Shown: positions 61,800 through 64,000 of the stretch, piece after piece
How positions within the stretch are numbered: the stretch's first letter is position 1
Layout: every line of letters starts with the position of its first letter
From: Endozoicomonas sp. Mp262
GTDB taxonomy: Bacteria; Pseudomonadota; Gammaproteobacteria; Pseudomonadales; Endozoicomonadaceae
Assembly: GCF_025643335.1 (NCBI RefSeq)
Contig: NZ_CP092489.1
Span: forward strand, 1,166,501-1,230,500
DNA: 64,000 nt
Reading direction: 5' to 3'
The notes under the pieces: generated by a model
Database searches by the model: none
Told to the model about the DNA's origin: nothing
The model's input: the letters and a program-made list of their open reading frames with translations, nothing else
Program-made: the position numbers and the translations under genes

Positions 61800-62384
61800 A
61801 TGAGTGCTGTTATTCAAACTGCTGCGGCTACAAGCCTGGAAGTAAAAGTAGATGCTTTTTTTCGCCCTTTGGCCCTGTTTTTTTCTGGTATTGTTTTATT
61901 AACGCTGGGGTCAAAGATTTATATCCCTATAGAACCTGTTCCTATTACAGCTCAAACAGTGGCTCTATTTCTGATTTCATTGACCTTTGGCCATCGTCTG
62001 GCTGTTGCTTCGGTTCTTGGGTGGCTTGGTTTAGGAGCCTGTGGGTTGCCTGTTTTTGCATCACATCTGACAGGTGTTACCGTTTTTACAGGGCCCACCG
62101 CGGGCTATCTTTTCGGGTTTCTTCTGGTTTCTGGTGTATGTGGATACCTTGCTGAAAAAGCAAAGGAATGTTTATCCGGTTCTCTTGATAAGCTGATAGC
62201 AATATCAGTGCTTGGGCATGTGATTCTCTATCTTTCCGGTTTGTGGTGGCTACATTACTTTGTGGGGAGTTGGCAAAATACTTTTTTAGCAGGGCTTTAC
62301 CCCTTTATAATTGGAGATGCATTAAAAATAATCCTTGTTGTACTATGTGTGCCCGGAACATGGAAACTGAAGAACAGATGTTAG
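61800..62384 (+). CDS. bioY: Biotin transporter substrate-binding subunit BioY
   Basis: 194 residues from ATG 61800 (GAGAG about 8 bases upstream); a GTG at 61791 is also in frame. It is an ECF-type S component with about six membrane helices. Family strings are YIPIEPVPITAQTVALFL, GHRLAVASVLGWLGLGACGLP and FTGPTAGYLFGFLLVSG. No bioM or bioN is adjacent, so it may act alone or with a shared energising module. The 3' end overlaps the next gene. Confidence 0.92.
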   Translation: MSAVIQTAAATSLEVKVDAFFRPLALFFSGIVLLTLGSKIYIPIEPVPITAQTVALFLISLTFGHRLAVASVLGWLGLGACGLPVFASHLTGVTVFTGPTAGYLFGFLLVSGVCGYLAEKAKECLSGSLDKLIAISVLGHVILYLSGLWWLHYFVGSWQNTFLAGLYPFIIGDALKIILVVLCVPGTWKLKNRC

Positions 62385-63019
62385 AAGAAGGATTGCGTCC
62401 CGGAGACCTCTTGTTTCAGCTTAGCAAGGGGCAGGAGGTGGAATGGTTAATCAGTCGGCTTTTCTCCGGCGTCAATGGGCAGGCTCTTAATCACGTAGGA
62501 CTGTATATCGGTAATAATCATATTATTGAAGCGGTTTCACCCAGGGTACAAGAAGTCAAAGTGGAACAATTTGTCAATAGGGCAGCCATTGATCTAAAGG
62601 GAAAACCTTGTGTCACTATTGCCAGGTTAATACCTGAGTATTGCTCTCTTGTGGATAAGGCTATTGATTTTGCTCAGGATTGCTTATCGCATCCTTATGA
62701 TAATAGCTACGGAAATTGCTCGGGGTGGTATTGTAGCCAATTGATTATAGAGGCTTTTAGATTCGCCAATAATGGTCATTTCCTTTTCCAGGAAACCCCA
62801 ATGAGTTTTAAAGATCCTGAAACAGGAAAGATATTTCCTTATTGGGATATCTTTTACAAAAGCCGGGGTGAAAGGGTTCCTGAGGGTCAACCGGGTTCAC
62901 ATCCGGCATTACTCTCGTTATCACATCAGTTAACCATTGTGAAGATAGTGGGTGAGCTGCCTTTTAAAAACCTGAGGGAATTTGGTAGCAGTTTTAATGC
63001 TCAGTGTGAAATTGTTTAG
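62378..63019 (+). CDS. YiiX/YebB-like permuted NlpC/P60 cysteine peptidase or amidase
   Basis: 213 residues from ATG 62378, which overlaps the bioY stop (ATGTTAG) and suggests coupling; ATG 62360 is an alternative. The circularly permuted papain-like fold is indicated by LRPGDLLFQLSKGQ at the start, NHVGLYIGNNHIIEA (His) and GWYCSQLIIEAFRFA (Cys nucleophile, near 122). No signal peptide is visible. Such proteins cleave amide or lipid-linked substrates; the substrate here is unknown. Confidence 0.82.
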   Translation: MLEEGLRPGDLLFQLSKGQEVEWLISRLFSGVNGQALNHVGLYIGNNHIIEAVSPRVQEVKVEQFVNRAAIDLKGKPCVTIARLIPEYCSLVDKAIDFAQDCLSHPYDNSYGNCSGWYCSQLIIEAFRFANNGHFLFQETPMSFKDPETGKIFPYWDIFYKSRGERVPEGQPGSHPALLSLSHQLTIVKIVGELPFKNLREFGSSFNAQCEIV

Positions 63020-63231
63020 ATAATCAAGCGATGTTTAGCAACAATTGCAGCTAATCTTGAATTTCTATCTTTGAAAGAAGTTTGATGTTCATTTATAGCC
63101 ATTTGGTTATAAAGTGTTTGCTTTTGTGAAGTTCTCTCTTCCTCAAATAGCTTTCTTTGCTCTTCAAGGTAAGCCTTATCGTATAAGTCAAATATGCTAT
63201 TTTCGGCTGCTGTGGATTTAATATCGTTCAT
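63016..63231 (-). CDS. Small hypothetical protein
   Basis: 71 residues, charged and predicted mostly helical (KAYLEEQRKLFEEERTSQKQ). It converges on the YiiX-like gene and overlaps its last 4 bases. There is no clear ribosome-binding site before the ATG and the surrounding DNA is AT-rich, so it may not be translated. No known family is recognised. Confidence 0.35.
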   Translation of the reverse strand: MNDIKSTAAENSIFDLYDKAYLEEQRKLFEEERTSQKQTLYNQMAINEHQTSFKDRNSRLAAIVAKHRLII

Positions 63232-63356
63232 ATATACATATTTAATTTATGTGTTATACCAATAGCGTAGTAGGAATATGGGACTAGTATAATTACTTTG
63301 GTTTTATATATCTTATTATTTATATAATTATTAAATTTATTTTAAATAAGAATAAA

Positions 63357-64000
63357 CTAGCTGATGTTAGTCAAATCTATAGCGCTTATATTTCCTGATA
63401 TTGCCAGCTCAAGGGAGTGTATAGCATTTGCCAGTGGCGAGGCAGTATTTGCAAGCAGTTGTTTGTACTTTTTTTCTGGCTTGGTGAGACAGGCAAACGC
63501 CAAAAGCCCTTTCACCCTGGCACCATAACAAAAAGGAATGATATATACAGTGTCTGGTTTTTTATCCAGGTGTGCTGACTCTATTCGGAAAAAATTTCCC
63601 GGAAGCTCTGAAATTTCAATGGACTCTTTGTGTTTTACTGCTTCAATAAGCAAGCTGCCATCATCATGTTGCAGTATTTCCAGATAATCTCCCTTTGATG
63701 AGCAACCATACTGCCCCTTTAAAGACAAGGTATAGTTTTTATCCACAAGGTACATCGCAGCGGCAGGAGAGTTAATTAATCTGGCCAGGTAACCGGTCAC
63801 TTTACAACAAAGCTCTCCCAGGTTCATTATGCCATTCATCTCTTTGTATAAACCAGAAATGCTGTGCTCTAACCAGAGTTGTTGTTCCTGATATTCTTTA
63901 TACTGTAACTGTCTTTTATTAAGAGTAATAACAGATTGACTTAAATTATTAAATTCAAAACTGGTATTTATGATTTCGCAGTTTGCAGAATCCCCTTTCG
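63357..64000 (-). CDS. GAF-domain protein, 5' end outside the window
   Basis: The frame is open from the window edge, with at least 213 residues. The upstream part (SFEFNNLSQSVITLNKRQLQ and on) looks like a coiled-coil linker. It leads into a GAF domain starting ELCCKVTGYLARLINSPAAA and including YIIPFCYGARVKGLLAFACL. This resembles the HAMP-linker-GAF part of hybrid sensor kinases. However, the frame ends 20 residues after the GAF domain, with no kinase or output domain, so it may be a sensor fragment or a short regulator. An internal ATG at 63839 is unlikely to be the true start. Confidence 0.7.
   Translation of the reverse strand, partial: KGDSANCEIINTSFEFNNLSQSVITLNKRQLQYKEYQEQQLWLEHSISGLYKEMNGIMNLGELCCKVTGYLARLINSPAAAMYLVDKNYTLSLKGQYGCSSKGDYLEILQHDDGSLLIEAVKHKESIEISELPGNFFRIESAHLDKKPDTVYIIPFCYGARVKGLLAFACLTKPEKKYKQLLANTASPLANAIHSLELAISGNISAIDLTNIS

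Overview
The window is a chromosomal replication-origin region of a gammaproteobacterium. It carries the dnaA-dnaN-recF-gyrB block, the rpmH-rnpA-yidD-yidC-mnmE block, rsmG-parA-parB, the complete F1Fo ATP synthase operon, and the glyQS, trkA/trkH, fmt/def, dprA, hemF and aroE neighbourhood familiar from Pseudomonas-like genomes. Gene content, protein style (YeiE-like LysR regulator, FimV-like LysM protein, GmhA/GmhB/PlsC cluster) and the load of insertion sequences suggest an Oceanospirillales/Pseudomonadales-type marine or host-associated bacterium, perhaps Endozoicomonas-like. That placement is inference, not a database result.

Layout. 1-5.8 kb: tail of an unknown gene, cytochrome b561, a Fic-domain protein, a FimV-like protein, TruC and a secreted protein of unknown function. 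5.8-9.3 kb: rsmG-parA-parB and a BPSS1780-type membrane protein. 9.3-15.1 kb: an insertion-rich accessory patch. Here a 1645-bp IS and an IS630 element have both landed in one alpha/beta-hydrolase gene, and an IS4-family element has split a small exported protein. 15.4-24.3 kb: a YeiE-like regulator, then atpIBEFHAGDC. 24.3-33.1 kb, minus strand: mnmG, mnmE, yidC, yidD, rnpA, rpmH. An ISKra4-like element sits in the DnaA-box-rich gap between mnmE and mnmG. 33.1-40.4 kb: a second DnaA-box-rich gap (the likely oriC), then dnaA, dnaN, recF (with two perfect parS sites inside it) and gyrB. 40.4-51.3 kb: gmhA, plsC, gmhB, glyS, glyQ, trkH, trkA, rsmB, fmt. 51.3-54.4 kb: a structured inverted-repeat element and an exported-protein gene split by a second, inverted copy of the 1645-bp IS. 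54.4-64 kb: def, a LysM protein, dprA, purE, another IS4-family element, tsaC, hemF, aroE (whose stop codon lies inside a miniature copy of the structured repeat), bioY, a YiiX-like peptidase, a small hypothetical gene and a truncated GAF-domain gene.

How it works together. ParA/ParB are expected to act on the two parS sites in recF, close to the dnaA-side origin, for origin segregation. DnaA boxes occur in two blocks (mnmG-mnmE and rpmH-dnaA) and as a short helically phased cluster upstream of glyQ. The most unusual material is repetitive DNA: (1) a TA-flanked MITE-like family with 17-bp ends, one 280-bp member folding into two large internal hairpins and one 50-bp member that rewrites the end of aroE; (2) five full-length insertion sequences with perfect or near-perfect target duplications, which allow three broken genes to be reconstructed exactly; (3) an IS4-type transposase whose stop codon is completed by the target DNA; (4) a canonical A AAA AAG frameshift site in the IS630 transposase. 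No tRNA, rRNA, CRISPR array or prophage was seen.
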